A stretch of DNA of 64,000 bases from Buxus sempervirens. Its lineage: Eukaryota; Streptophyta; Magnoliopsida; Buxales; Buxaceae. The notes under the pieces were generated by a model that worked only from the letters and a program-made list of their open reading frames with translations, was not told the DNA's origin and did no database searches. Positions 23,226-35,400 of the stretch are shown in pieces; positions within the stretch are counted from its first letter, which is position 1; the number at the start of each line of letters is the position of its first letter. The position numbers and the translations under genes are program-made. The stretch is taken from positions 1,436,001 through 1,500,000 of the forward strand of contig OX387182.1 of NCBI GenBank assembly GCA_947561395.2, read 5' to 3'.

Positions 23226-23923
23226 TAGGGGTGCAACTCAGTGCGGTTTGGTTCGGGTTGGCCTCAACCCAAGACCAAACCAAGGTTACTGATGGTTGGC
23301 CCAAAACCGAACTAAACCGACCTCAAAACTGAAAACCAAACTAATTATTTAAAAAAAACCCGTAACCCAACCCAAATTCGGTTTGGTTTGGTTTGGGTCA
23401 TTTTCCCATACTTAACCTATTGTCAAGAGAGAGATCCCCACTTTTGCCCAAAAAAAAAAAATTTAAAGAATACACACAGTAAATTTAAAGGATCATCACT
23501 TACATATGGTCCAATCCCTTAAGTAGTTCACATGCATATATAAGATGGAGCAAAGAGCTAAGAATCCCAAGTCATATGTTAATTGTTTTGGATCGTACTT
23601 TTGAGCTCATAAATCAATTTAATAATTAACTACAAAGATTTATAAAATAATAATTTTATTTATTATTTTATAACTTATAATTTATAAGTTATATTTTATT
23701 ATTACAACTTTATCTATTGTATATTTTATATATATTGTTATATTTCGGTTTGGTTTTCAATTCAGTTCGGTTAACCCGAGCCTTCAACCCAAAACCGAAC
23801 CAAACAAATTTGGTTCTCTATTTTTAGAACCAAAACCTACCCAAAGACTATATAACCCAAACCAAACCGACCCAAAGTTGGGTTGGACCGGTTCGGTTTT
23901 AACCGACCCAAGTTGCAGCCCTA
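23226..23923. mobile_element. hAT-type non-autonomous element
   Basis: Ends taggggtgcaactcagtg and, inverted, gttgcagccct with a final a, are terminal inverted repeats. The 8-bp duplication gtgagcat is perfect at 23218-23225 and 23924-23931, diagnostic of hAT. Subterminal regions are dense in ggtttggttcgg and its complement. There is no transposase. Confidence 0.9.
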
Positions 23924-23931
23924 GTGAGCAT

Positions 23932-26380
23932 AACATATGCAACATCTATCACAATCACAAAAGCGACCAATCAACAATTTAGCTTTCCTCTTCTGCAGGC
24001 CCAACCGAATTTCTTTCAGGTGAAAGTTGCTGTGAATGGCAGGATGAGGATAAAATAACCTACCCACTCATGGAATTTATTTTTCTTTTTACATAAAAAT
24101 TGAAACCATCATGGCAATCATTTGGAAAGTAATTTCTTATCCATTGCATATCTGATATGATGAATAGCTTCATTGTTTCAGTCGTAGGCAGTTAAACTGG
24201 ATTCGTAAGTTTTACCATATGGTGCTTCTCTTCCACCCTTCTGAAACATAATATATTGTATTGTAGTTTTGGTATCCCAGTTGTGGCATGATTAGGAGAA
24301 AGAGTGGTGGTTCTGGTTCTCCCAATCATGCCATTCTTTCAACTCTCTCTTTCACACTTCCAAAGTGTTCTATTTTGTTCTTTTTTTTTCTCATCTTTGT
24401 TCTTCAATATTGTCTGTTCCTCCTCTCCAGATTTTCTCATGCCCATAATATTCCCTCTTTCACACCCACAGTTTATGCACATGCTATTTTCTCTCTCTTC
24501 AATTGTAATGCTCTCACACGCACACCATTTTCACTTGTAGGGCAGAGCACAAATGCACCGTTCTTGAATTCACCTTTCTTGATCCCCTCTTTTTTTTTAT
24601 CCTTCTTGAAGGTCTAAATGCACCAATGTTTAAACTTACTCCAATCAAGTGGGGAATGGTTGGATGGAGCAAGGTGTTTTCTAAACCCTTGCTCTGTTCT
24701 TCAGTTACAAGTTTTGATGAGATGGATGTTTATGTGGTTTCAGATATGTTGGATTGGAAGAAATGCGGTGAATTAAAAAAGAGGGTGTTTCACTGGGGAT
24801 TGCTGGTAGAAGAGGAAAGAAAAGAGTGAAAGTGACTGTTTCGTGGGATCAGAAAACTAGAGGGGAAGAAAAGGAATAAAATGGGGAATGTTGGAAGGAA
24901 ACAGAGATAGAAATGGAAAGAGCGAATTAGGGTGAGCAGAGACTGGGTTTAATGGTGTTTCTGAATTCTGAGTGTGAAGGGAGAAGAGGAAGGAGGTCCG
25001 GTGTTGTTGCTGTGTGAAGAGCGAAGGGTGGAGATTTAGGAATCGTTGACGGTTTCAAACTTGGGCCCAAGAGGGCCCGGCTTTTGGACTAGGTTGCTTA
25101 TTTTAGTCAAGAAACAATGCCGGGGCGCGCTTTCAACATGGCTTATAATGCTTATAGAATGTGCTAAGCCCGGCCCAAGGTCGTGTAGATTTAGAAAGAC
25201 TCGAAATTCTGATTGATCTATTCGCTCTATTATTATATCATCTTGCGTACTGCTGCTTCGTGTTGTTTGATTCCTAGAATTCCTTAATTCTTATCTGTTT
25301 CCATCTTTCAATCTATTAGGTCATGATTATCTGAAAGTAGGTTAACTAGTTCAATTATGAGAATTATTTGTTTTTTTTTTTATAGATTTTTTGTGTAGAG
25401 AATCAATTAATAAGGGTTATTAATTTAGGTCTGTAAACCTTGAATGTTTGCTTGCTTTTATTTTTTGGTAAAAGTGTTGAATGTTTGCTTGGTTTCATTT
25501 ATCTTGTATTGCATTAATAAATTGTTAGATTTGATCAATAATGCCATGAGTTTCATTAAAATGAAAAAAAAAAGAAAATTTAGTTTCTTGTCAAAACACT
25601 TTTATGAATTTACTATTTTTCGGCCAACATAAAGGTAAGGAGTAAGGACAAGCTTTAAATTTTGCAATAGATTGATGATTTCTATTAAAAGGAAAAAAAA
25701 AGAAGGAATAAAAAGGAAAGTTCCAGGGATTTTAGAATTTATAAAATTTCATTTTCCTTTTTTAATTACATTTTAAAAGTTTTGGAATATTAGGTGTCGT
25801 AATGTTTTTTTAGAAATCTTAAAGATTTAAAGATTTTAAAATTATAGGAAACATGTAAAAACTCAAATCCATCACGTTTTGGAATTTTTTAAAAAAATTT
25901 AGAAATTTTGTACCTTTGGAATTTATGGATTTTTAGAAATTTGTCAGCCTTTCATAGATTGTTGCGATTTACACACTTAAATAAATTTTAAAATATTTTA
26001 GATTTTGGACTTGTAAAAATTTATGCATCTTACAAGATTATAAACTTTTTGAAACCTAAAGATTTTTAAATTTTAGGAACTATTGCAAATTGCATATAAA
26101 TTGTTAACCATTTTTCTTAGTGGACAGAGTAGACCAGGGTATTTAGTTCATTGTATTGGAGGTTGGTGCCTAATATCTTAATAACTTAATTGAACATTCT
26201 GATCCAAATTTCTGTTTGGATTGGTTTGAAATTTAATTGATTAATTTAATGGTTTAAATACATGATTAATTGGATCATTAGATGGTAACAAGTCCCTTGA
26301 CTGGAAGGAAACGAATATGTTTATACTTTTTCATTTTATTCTCAAAAGAGAGAAAAAAAAAAAACGATTGCATTGTATGT
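23932..26380. other. Intergenic, no gene seen
   Basis: Open frames at 24288-24617 and 24304-24540 (plus) are Ser/Phe-rich readings of CT-rich DNA with no domain. The purine-rich 24780-25060 could on the minus strand be an untranslated leader, but nothing supports it. 25680-26100 repeats degenerate words such as tttagaaatttt. Confidence 0.45.
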
Positions 26381-26418
26381 CGGCAACTTGGTTCGGTTAA
26401 AACGGACTTGCATACTCT

Positions 26419-26523
26419 GCAGCGGAGGTTGCATATAGCCTCTCACATGAGAGGGTGGGTCCCACCATTCATTTGGGGGGCCCCACAGCCTTCATGTGAG
26501 AGGTTGTATGCAGCCTCTGCTGC
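26419..26523. mobile_element. Hairpin MITE with 32-bp arms
   Basis: Arms 26419-26450 and 26492-26523 are inverted copies matching at about 28 of 32 positions (gcagcggaggttgcatatag against its inverse), with a GC-rich 41-bp loop containing ggtgggtcccacc. Confidence 0.65.
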
Positions 26524-26667
26524 ATATGATGTACATCCGGTTAAAACCAAGAAAGGACCGTTTTCAAATCTGAACAGTTCGGTTTTGGTTTTAGAATCTG
26601 TAACCGAATGAACTTAGGTTCATTGTTTTGGTTAAACTGAACCAAACTCAGCTTAAAAACATGTTAA

Positions 26668-26852
26668 TCTATCTATTTATGCTATTAATAAAGCAAAGAG
26701 GGGTAATATTCCTTTCAGATTCTGGCCTCATTTTCTTTTTTTAAATATTATCCTCTCCAAACAAAACAATTTCCCACTAAACATGTAGTAACTACCTTGG
26801 ATGTTAATCTAAGTGGGCTGTTTTTTACGCGCTACTGCGTGTAGGCCCCTAG
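26668..26852 (+). mobile_element. Small Helitron, 185 bp
   Basis: Begins tctatctatttatgctatta after an A and ends in CTAG before a T, with a short hairpin (acgc...gcgt) about 10 bases before the end. These are the three hallmarks of a Helitron. Related 5' ends stand at 7205 and about 30500. Confidence 0.65.
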
Positions 26853-27405
26853 TCTACTTTAAACCAAACCAAGCTGAACCAAATATGTATGTATATATAT
26901 ATATATATATATGTTTGGTTTGGTCTTTGGGCTGGAGTGATTGGTTCAAGATTCAGTTCGGTTTTGGGCTATAAGTCACAGATCTTGGTTTGGTCTAGTT
27001 TGGGTTGAAAGCAACCCTGACCAAACTGAACCTCATTGCACCCCCTAGTTTGCACTGGTGCCTCAACATAAGTTTTCGTGGGTAGAAAAAGCATTGATCC
27101 TTTATATCATGTTACTACTGGTCCCTCAAAGGAAAAAAAGAATCTATACTGTTAGGAAAGAGAATTAAGGAATATTCTCACAGATTTTAGTTGTCTTTCT
27201 TTTTTTCCTTCAAGATTGTCCTCAACAAACAAAGTAAGTCTATATTATAATATTTTAATAATCCACTGTTACGCCGAAATAACATAACTGAACCACATGA
27301 TGAATTTCTACGTGGGTCCCATGTGATTTCCTATTCGCGTAGTGCGTGCAGTCTCTTATTGCAGTATAGAATAAAATTAGGGCAAGAGAAAAAAGGGCAA
27401 AAAAA

Positions 27406-27690
27406 CCTGCCAGTAAACGACAGATACGAGTCCTTGCTCGGGTCTGATAATGAAGCCTGAGTGGGATCCCTTGTCATTCAATAAGGGAAAAAAATCCTGC
27501 CAGTAAACGACAGATACGAGTCACGACAGATGCGAGTCCCTGCTCAGGTCCGATAATTAAGCCTGAGTGGGATCCCTTGTCATTCAATAAGGGAAAAAAA
27601 TCCTGCAAGTAAACGACAGATGCGAGTCCTTTGCTCAGATCTGATAATCAAGCCTGAGTGAGATCCCTTGTCATTCAATAAGGACGCATG
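27406..27690 (+). repeat. Tandem repeat, three ~90-bp units
   Basis: Units begin cctgccagtaaacgacagat at 27406 and 27496, and cctgcaagtaaacgacagat at 27602; each ends with gatcccttgtcattcaataa. The middle unit is longer because of an internal 16-bp duplication of acgacagatgcgagtc. A long poly(C) run follows at about 27756-27775. Confidence 0.9.
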
Positions 27691-29412
27691 TGACGGGAAG
27701 ATATCGTCTACTGCTTATCGTCTACTGCTTTCGTCTGCAGCCATGTCACTGTACACCCCCCCCCCCCCCCCCCCCCAACGAATGGTCGGGTCCTTAAATA
27801 TATGGTGGGTCCCCACTGAATATAAGGGGGTGTATACAGCATTAAGCATTTGTTGTAGGGGATGTGAATTCACTGCTTACTGTTGTTATTTATGCAGCGA
27901 TTGTGAGATGCTGTCATGTATAGCATCCTACGACTAGATCTTTTTCATAAAAAAATTTGCTTCTTACATTTTTAAAAAAGAAAAATGTACAACCATGTTG
28001 TATGCATCAGCATCTGAATCAAGCAACAGTGACAACTGCAATCAAGGGCTACAGACGGTTTCAAACCGCATGGGACTTATACTGTCTTTTCTCCTTGTTA
28101 TGTTGAGTCCCTCTCTTATTGCTCTTGCAATTGTGACGGAAAGCCACTCGACGTACTAATGATAGCAGCGTGACTTCACGTTTCTTTGGAAAAAGTACGT
28201 ATTTGTAAAGCCTGTCTGTCTTCACTACTTGGATGATGCAAACACATCTAACAATTATCCAATTCCTCATGTTGAGGGTCGTCAAACTACCAGAACATCT
28301 TAGAATACAAGCCGCTGTTGGTTATTTAATTGTGATGATGGAGTTTGGCTTGTCAGTCCACTGAGTATGATGAACCTCAGAGTCACCAGACTCCCAAATA
28401 AATGGTAACTAGCTGCATCAAACCAACAAATGGTGGCATTTAGATTGGTGGGGTCTAACGTTTCTGCCAAATCTATCTTATAGATTATGCATTGCGAATG
28501 CAGTCCCTTTTGCCAAAAATCCAAACACCATTAAATGCCTCTAAAGGCTAATCACTACTCTCTCTCTCTCTCTCTATTATTCTCTTTCTGACACTCTTTT
28601 GACAAAGCAAAGGCCAACTTTGCTGGCCAACACAAAGTGGTTGAACTGTCAAATGGTCAGTCTAAAGCCCCCAGTTAAACAAAAGATCCCTACAACAAAG
28701 TCTTAAAACAGGTTTAAGAAGTTTACCCAAAAAGAAAAAGGTTTAAGAAACACAAATGCTTCAAAAGGCAGAAAAGCTTGCTTTCGGTTAAAAAAAGGAT
28801 GACACTTGTCTCTCACCATTCTTCAAGGGATTGTGTTGGGCCTTAAAATGAGATTGTTTCATTTGGAGCCATTCAGTGGTTCCAGCATGAAATTTGCGGA
28901 TGGATGTTACTTTATAATAGCATCTCAGTTAGTGGTTTCACTAATCCACTGGATTTTAGTTCTAGAAGAAATGGTCACGCCTAAAATGCCAATTGAGATC
29001 CTGGGGGACCCTTATCCATAATCTTATGTGAAGCTTTTGTTGGGATCATGTCATGTGTATTCTAAATGATATATCCGTAAATTTGAAGTAGTAATCATAT
29101 GAAAAGCTGCGAATAAGGACGTAGATGAGGGTCGGATGTAAACTGTTAAAATGCTGTGTGCATAAAAAGGTAAAAGTAGCTATGTGGTCTGGCTCACCTT
29201 GTGGCGCTCTCTCTCTCTCAGACTCAACCATTATTTACCGTAAACCGAGCTGTCATGGCCCAAGTGTCAGGTGTCGGCTTTTCGTTAAACCACCGGTTCC
29301 AGCAAAAAAGACTGGAAAGCTGTAACCAGCAGCACCCACTTCCTTTTTCCCCGTCGGACCTTTAAACCATCGTGCCCACCAAAAAGCCATGAATGGAAAC
29401 TAGAGAGCGGGT
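27691..29412. other. Upstream region of the SPL9-type gene
   Basis: No gene recognised; open frames on both strands lack known domains. CT microsatellites stand at about 28559-28575 and 29206-29218. The last few hundred bases (from about 29190) should contain the promoter and leader of the SBP-box gene. No unambiguous TATA element could be chosen by eye. Confidence 0.45.
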
Positions 29413-32400
29413 ATGGAGGAGACGGGTTCAAGCTCTTTGGGTGCGTCAGGGGCTTCTGGTTCTTCCGATTCACTCAATGGACTGAAATTCGGGAAGAAAA
29501 TCTACTTTGAAGATGTGGGTATTGGAACTTCGGCGAAATCGGGATGTGGATCTGCGTCGGATTCGGTTTCTGAGAGATCAGCACCGGTGGCTCGGTCTGC
29601 CCCGCCGCCGAAGAAGGGGAGGGCGTCTCTGCAAGGGGGGCAACCACCGTGGTGTCAAGTTGAGGGGTGTATGGTGGATTTGACTGGTGCCAAAGCTTAT
29701 TATTCCAGGCACAAGGTTTGTGCGACGCACTCCAAGTCTCCTAAGGTGATTGTTGCAGGGATAGAGCAGAGGTTTTGTCAACAGTGTAGCAGGTCAGTTG
29801 GATTTTGTTTTCTGGTTCACGGGGTAAATAGATTTAGGGAGTAGTTCAAAGTTTAGTTATTATGGAGGATCGGAATCTCTGTGGTGATTTCTTACTGTTT
29901 TGGGCTGTTTGGAGTTTTTCTGCTATGTTCTTACTGTGATTTCTGGTGCCGACTGCAGCCATTTTTTTAACAGATTCTGGTTCTGTTATTGGGTTTTATA
30001 TGCCCAGTTTTGCAGTTTGGGGTTTGGTGCTTTTGGTCGAGCGTCTGAAGTGGTTTCCCTGTTTGATGATTGGTTCTTTTCCTTCAGAAGCTGCACACAC
30101 GCACACACACAATGCCATTACTGTACTTCAACTGGGCAGCAGCATTGCTCATATTCATGATGTTGAAGTAATGGCATGTGACTTAGTAGAATTTGAGGAG
30201 GTTCCAATAGGAAGTGCTTCGAATTTGGATAAGATTGTGAGTGATAATGGCACAAGAGGACCTTTTTTTCTTTTTAAAGCAACGCAAAGAATTGCTCAGA
30301 TGCTGGTGATCGAGGTTTATTTGGGTCATGAGACACTCTAGCCAAATTTATTGACAGCTGAGGTGAAATTTCACCCTTCCCATCTTCCCATTCCCCCCTC
30401 AACTGCCACTGGCAAAGCACTTGACAAATTGCTTGGGTCCATTACCCAATCAAAATGAACAAGATTTACAAGAAGTAGCTCATTATACGCCAGCTTTATT
30501 TATACTAATACTAAGCAAACCTGTGGGAATATTCTCTAGATCTTGGCCTGACATTTTGGTTAGTTAGAAAAAAAAAATCCTTTAAAAGCTCTAAAAGACC
30601 CTTATATTCTACAAAAAACTATCTACCCAAAGTCTTTCACATTACTAAGTAACTACTTATGTTTACGTGTAGTAATGCACATGCTTTACCTAGTCATGAT
30701 ATAAGAGAAGTTAAGAGAAGGCTGTTGATGTACTCCTTTTGCCTCAAGTCCATCACATTCACAAAAAAGACAATTCCTAGTATTTTCCTTCTTCTCTTAA
30801 TTCTATCTTGATCTTTCTCAGAGAGTTGTCTAGATGAATTTGTTGCTGTTAAGGGGATAATCAACTTGCAAGACTTGATTAGATAGTAAAGAAAATAATC
30901 AACAATTTTTGGGAGTTAATGACTCCAAAGAATGTTTGGAGAGTAAACATGCATTTTTTATCAAGGGACTACACCCTTCAATCTCCTCAATTTCTACAAG
31001 ACAGATTTTTGCAATGAAAAAAGAATGAGATAACCATAATTGTTAAAATTAAAAAAGTGATTCCAAGAGATAAAATTTGTAAATGTTTAAGTACATCTAC
31101 AACAGTCTTGTTATTATGACAAACCAGGTTGGAAAAACTCAAAAATGTCACACTAAACAGACAATCACACCTACAAACATCTTTGTAGGAGCAAAATCTT
31201 TTCTCATTGCTTAACCCCAAATGAGTCTTGGAGTAAAAAGGAGGACCATGACCATGGTATATACCCTAGGATTGGTAAAAGGACCTAGGCTCTATCTATT
31301 AGCATCCCATCGGCTCCTTCCATGATGATTTTGCTTCTAATAACAGTAAGTCACTAACTATCATTTTTCCTTAGAAATCACCATGGCCATTTTCCTCCAA
31401 GGTTGAGTTTTTATTAATTATAACCCATCAGATATCACCATGATCTTTCCCTCTACTAATCATTTCCTACCTAACCAAATAATCCTTTTAATTGTGTCTG
31501 TTATCCTGTAAGAAATCCCTTTCGATTGTCTTCACCTTGCTAGAAACCTTATAAGGCATTGTAAAGACCATTATGAACTACATTGGAAAATTCATCAAAA
31601 CTTTTTTTTTTGTTTTTGTTTTTCAAAATTTTCCACTATTGGGCCCAACAATGTGACTCATTCGAGGGTTTTTATTAAATACAGATCGGTAAGTTGCAGA
31701 TTTTGCAAAAAAGGTCATTGAAAGGAAGAAAGAGTACTAAAAAAATGAAAAAAAGAACACACAATTCCTTGTCCGAGGTCATTTGGGTTGGTGACCCAGA
31801 TCTTGTTCCTCCATGTCAATATGCAAAAACCATAGTTTTGGTCGAAATATTGATATCCAAAAGTTTTTTGACTAACTTCAGCCAGGTTATTGTCAATATT
31901 CCCCTTGTCCTCATAGATCCTTAAACAAATATTTTCTCGCGCTGTCTTATGGCTGCTTCATTGGGTCTATAGTACGCATGCCAAAATCATCTTAACTTAT
32001 TTTTCTTTTATCTCTTCATCTATGTAGGCAACACCTAGTCACTTTTAGTGAAACTTTAACAATCTCTAAAAGATGCTTATATACGCAAAAGTAATTCCCC
32101 TCTCCCCTCATCCCCACCGAAAAAAAAGGGTTGTGTATTAGGTGGAACACACATTTTAAGGATAACAGACTAGCAACGTAGGAGATTTGGTTAGATGCCG
32201 GTGGATTGGTCCTTGGAGTGATGTAAAGAAGTTGGAATCTTTTGGTATTAACTTCTCCTAAATTCAGTGGTTTATATATATGGGAACCATGGCGCTCATT
32301 CAACAAATAAGTGAACCTCTTTTAGAAGTTGACCTAAAATGAAATAACACTACGCATAGGTAAGCTGGGAATGTATTAAGTGCTCTACTTTTCTGGATAG

Positions 32401-35400
32401 GCTAAACCCAACCCTATATCTTCTTTCTGGCTACATTTTGAAATTTGCAAATGACTATCATGTACATAATGATCTGCGTAGCAGACTTTAAATAAAAAAG
32501 TGCAACAAACATTGGATCCAGAATAAAGAACTGGAATAACATAAAAATTATGTAAATTTAGATCTTGTTGATATTTATATGATGGTTGAAGATTTTCCTT
32601 TTAGCCAAATTAAGACAGTGGAATTGAATTTGTGTTGCCAATCCTGACTAGTTAGTATGATGCATTTTTTTGTTGGGATATGGATATTTTTTTCTTTATG
32701 AATTGAATCACTAATTAGCACAATGCCGCACCTGGTGCCTAGGATTGGCAAGAATGCACTAGGAAAAAACAAAATGGTACAACATGAGAACCTCTTAGGA
32801 GATCACTCGTCTCGGTAGTAATCTCTTCCAGGCATGGTTAACTCCAGAGTTTTGATGGGATCTGGTGCATTAGTGTTTGTGAGTTTTAGGCAAGGAAGGA
32901 TTGCAAATCATAGATATTTATACAATCAAAGATATGCAAAAGGGAACATTAATTATGAAGAGACCAATTGACAATGAGAAAAATGATTTTCTTCCTGACA
33001 GTAGGTAAGCATCAGGCTGGTCTATGAGTTCTATTTTTTGCTGTTGATTATTGATGGGTATTTTTTAAATGGATAAAAAAGCAATATATTATGAGAGGAC
33101 AACAAAATCTACATCATGAAGAAAGCCCTGGGTAGAAAGAAGTTATTATTGTTATTATTATTAACACTGCATTACGAACGAATTGACTACTAGTATTCAA
33201 AATAAGGTGCCTTGTCTATGTTACTTGCAAATAACATGCCTTTTAATCATAAGGTTGAAAAAGAAGTTAAACTGAGTATATGGAGTGTTAATTTAGTCCC
33301 AATGGTATTAGGGGTGAAGGACGGATAACCATGTGATTCCTAAACGTAATTATTTTCCTTATATGGATAAAATTTCTATAAAGAGAGGGTTTGCATATAG
33401 AATTCAAATTGGATGTTTTAAGTAGAAAAGTGCGTCTAGAAGATTGTGTGATGAATATATTCCTTGGAAAATTATGTAAGACAATTATCAGGTCGGCTAT
33501 GATATACAGAGCAGAATGTAGAATAATTTTTTGAGATTAAGTATATTGAGATGGATTTATGGAAAGGCTATGAAATATAAGGTATGGAATTGGCATATAA
33601 ACAGAAGACAAAAAAGGGTAGTTTAAGATGGCATGGCAATGTTAAAAAGAAGACGAAGGATGCATTTATTAGAAGTTGCAATAGGGCATATACTAAAGGA
33701 TCAAAAAGGTGGGATGAAGACTGGAAGGGACTTAGATGAACATGGTAAAAAATAATTTATATGCAATCATGTGGATGCTATAGGGTGAAAGAAATCATAG
33801 AATATTCAGAGAAATAAAGACGGGGGTCAAATTGTGTCAAGCAGTCTTGTGTTTCACATTCAGTTGGGTTTCCGGTCTTCCAAACTTCTCAAAAGTGTCT
33901 CTAGGGGATCTGTTGAATTGTAATTCCTTCCTCGACCTTTAACAGAGGTGTTCTGAGCAGAACCCTAGGTTAGATGATTGTCCTTCCATATCATGAATTA
34001 GGTGGTTGTTACACTATTCGTGTACATCCCCCCATGTACTAATCCATTCTTTTTTAAACAATTTCATACTTACCTATCAAAATAATAATAATTTATATGC
34101 ACTTAATCTTGCTGCATATAGCTTTTGACGAATTAACATGGTGAAGCAGGATTATATTCCTAACCCAAACTAGTTAGGACAAGGCAATCTATTGTTGTTG
34201 TCTTATCTGGATTCTAAATGTGGATTCTCTCCTGTCATGTATCTCCAGCCACCATTGTCTTAGTACATTTTTTCTTTCCCTCAAGGGATAAACATGCTCA
34301 AGGCTTTAGTTAGGGGAAGGTCCTCAGCCAATAACCAATCATAAGTGCTCTAATATTATTTCATATTTTCTTTTCTTGTAACATCAACATTTTTTCTTTT
34401 TTTTTGGATAGGTAATTCAGATATTCATTAAAAGATTAGAAAACCAAAAAATACAGATGGGAGATGCACACGAAATATGTATCATCCCCCACCAAAGAAG
34501 ATCATCAAAAAAGAGAAAAGATCCCCCTTCTTGTAAAATCAACTTTTACTAGGCTTCCTAACATGAATTAGAGGAAGATGCTTCAAAAAAGAGTCCCTTA
34601 CTAGGTTATTAATAAGTACCGTATCTCAATCATTTTGGAGATCCCTTGGTGACCTCTTTGACCAAAGTTCTTACATAGCAGTCTAAAGGCATTCAGATAC
34701 CTCCAAAATATTGCATTGGTATTTATAGATGCTTGATGTACATTCATGGGTTGTTTATTGCAAGAATGTCATCATTTCCTGGATGTCAAGGAACATGGTT
34801 TGCTGATGTGCCATCATAATGGGCAGCACTTCACTGGAGCTACGACACTGTGGACTGGGAGCATTACCAGTTTTTGGGAGTGGCAACCTGCGGAGCATCA
34901 GTATCCATATTGATAGTCTATTGGATTCATATTTTTTAGTCCCTAGGCATTCCAGTGCTACTGTTTGGATGGCTGCATCAGGATTTAAATGAATCATCGC
35001 ATTGCTTTTTTGGAAGTTAAAATTTGTAGGGGTTAGATTCTAGTCATTTTATGGACTCCTCACCAGTGGTGTAGCCAGGATTTTCATTTAGGGTGGGCGA
35101 TTTAAATCTTTAAACCAAAGATGAAAAATTAATGGTTGTGATTAAAATGATACAGGGGCAAATTAAAAATTGGGGTGGGTTTCTGGTTTTGTTTTTGTTG
35201 GGGGGGGGGGGGGGGGGGGGGGGGGCACTGCCCTAAGCTCTATTTAGCTCCTCCCCTGCCCCTCACTCTCTCTCAGATCCACCACAACTCCCTAGTGTCC
35301 CCACCATCTTCTCAGGAACCATGTACAGAATGTCCAAGCAGTCCGCATAGGTTCTCTTTAGGCACCTTTTTCATGATGCTCCCAAGTGGAAGAGAATCTA

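Larger units (their letters stand above)
26385..27048. mobile_element. Degraded hAT-like element holding two others
   Basis: The right end reads cctcattgcaccccccta-like, the inverse of the hAT terminus at 23226, and the interior has repeated ggttcggttaaa and aaaccaaaccaagctgaacc. The left terminus (near 26385) is blurred and no 8-bp duplication was found. A hairpin MITE (26419-26523) and a small Helitron (26668-26852) lie inside. Confidence 0.5.

Noticed and set aside
24288..24617. 109-codon ORF, possible secreted peptide
   Set aside because: CT-rich low-complexity DNA open in two overlapping frames; no promoter, splice or domain support.
27756..27775. Long poly(C) run; also the poly(G) run at about 35200-35225
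   Set aside because: Mononucleotide runs of this type are common sequencing or polymerase-slippage sites; length is unreliable and no function can be inferred.
29946..30341. 131-codon ORF just after SPL exon 1
   Set aside because: It is inside intron 1 (good donor at 29793), has no domain, and the SBP domain continues precisely at 36169.
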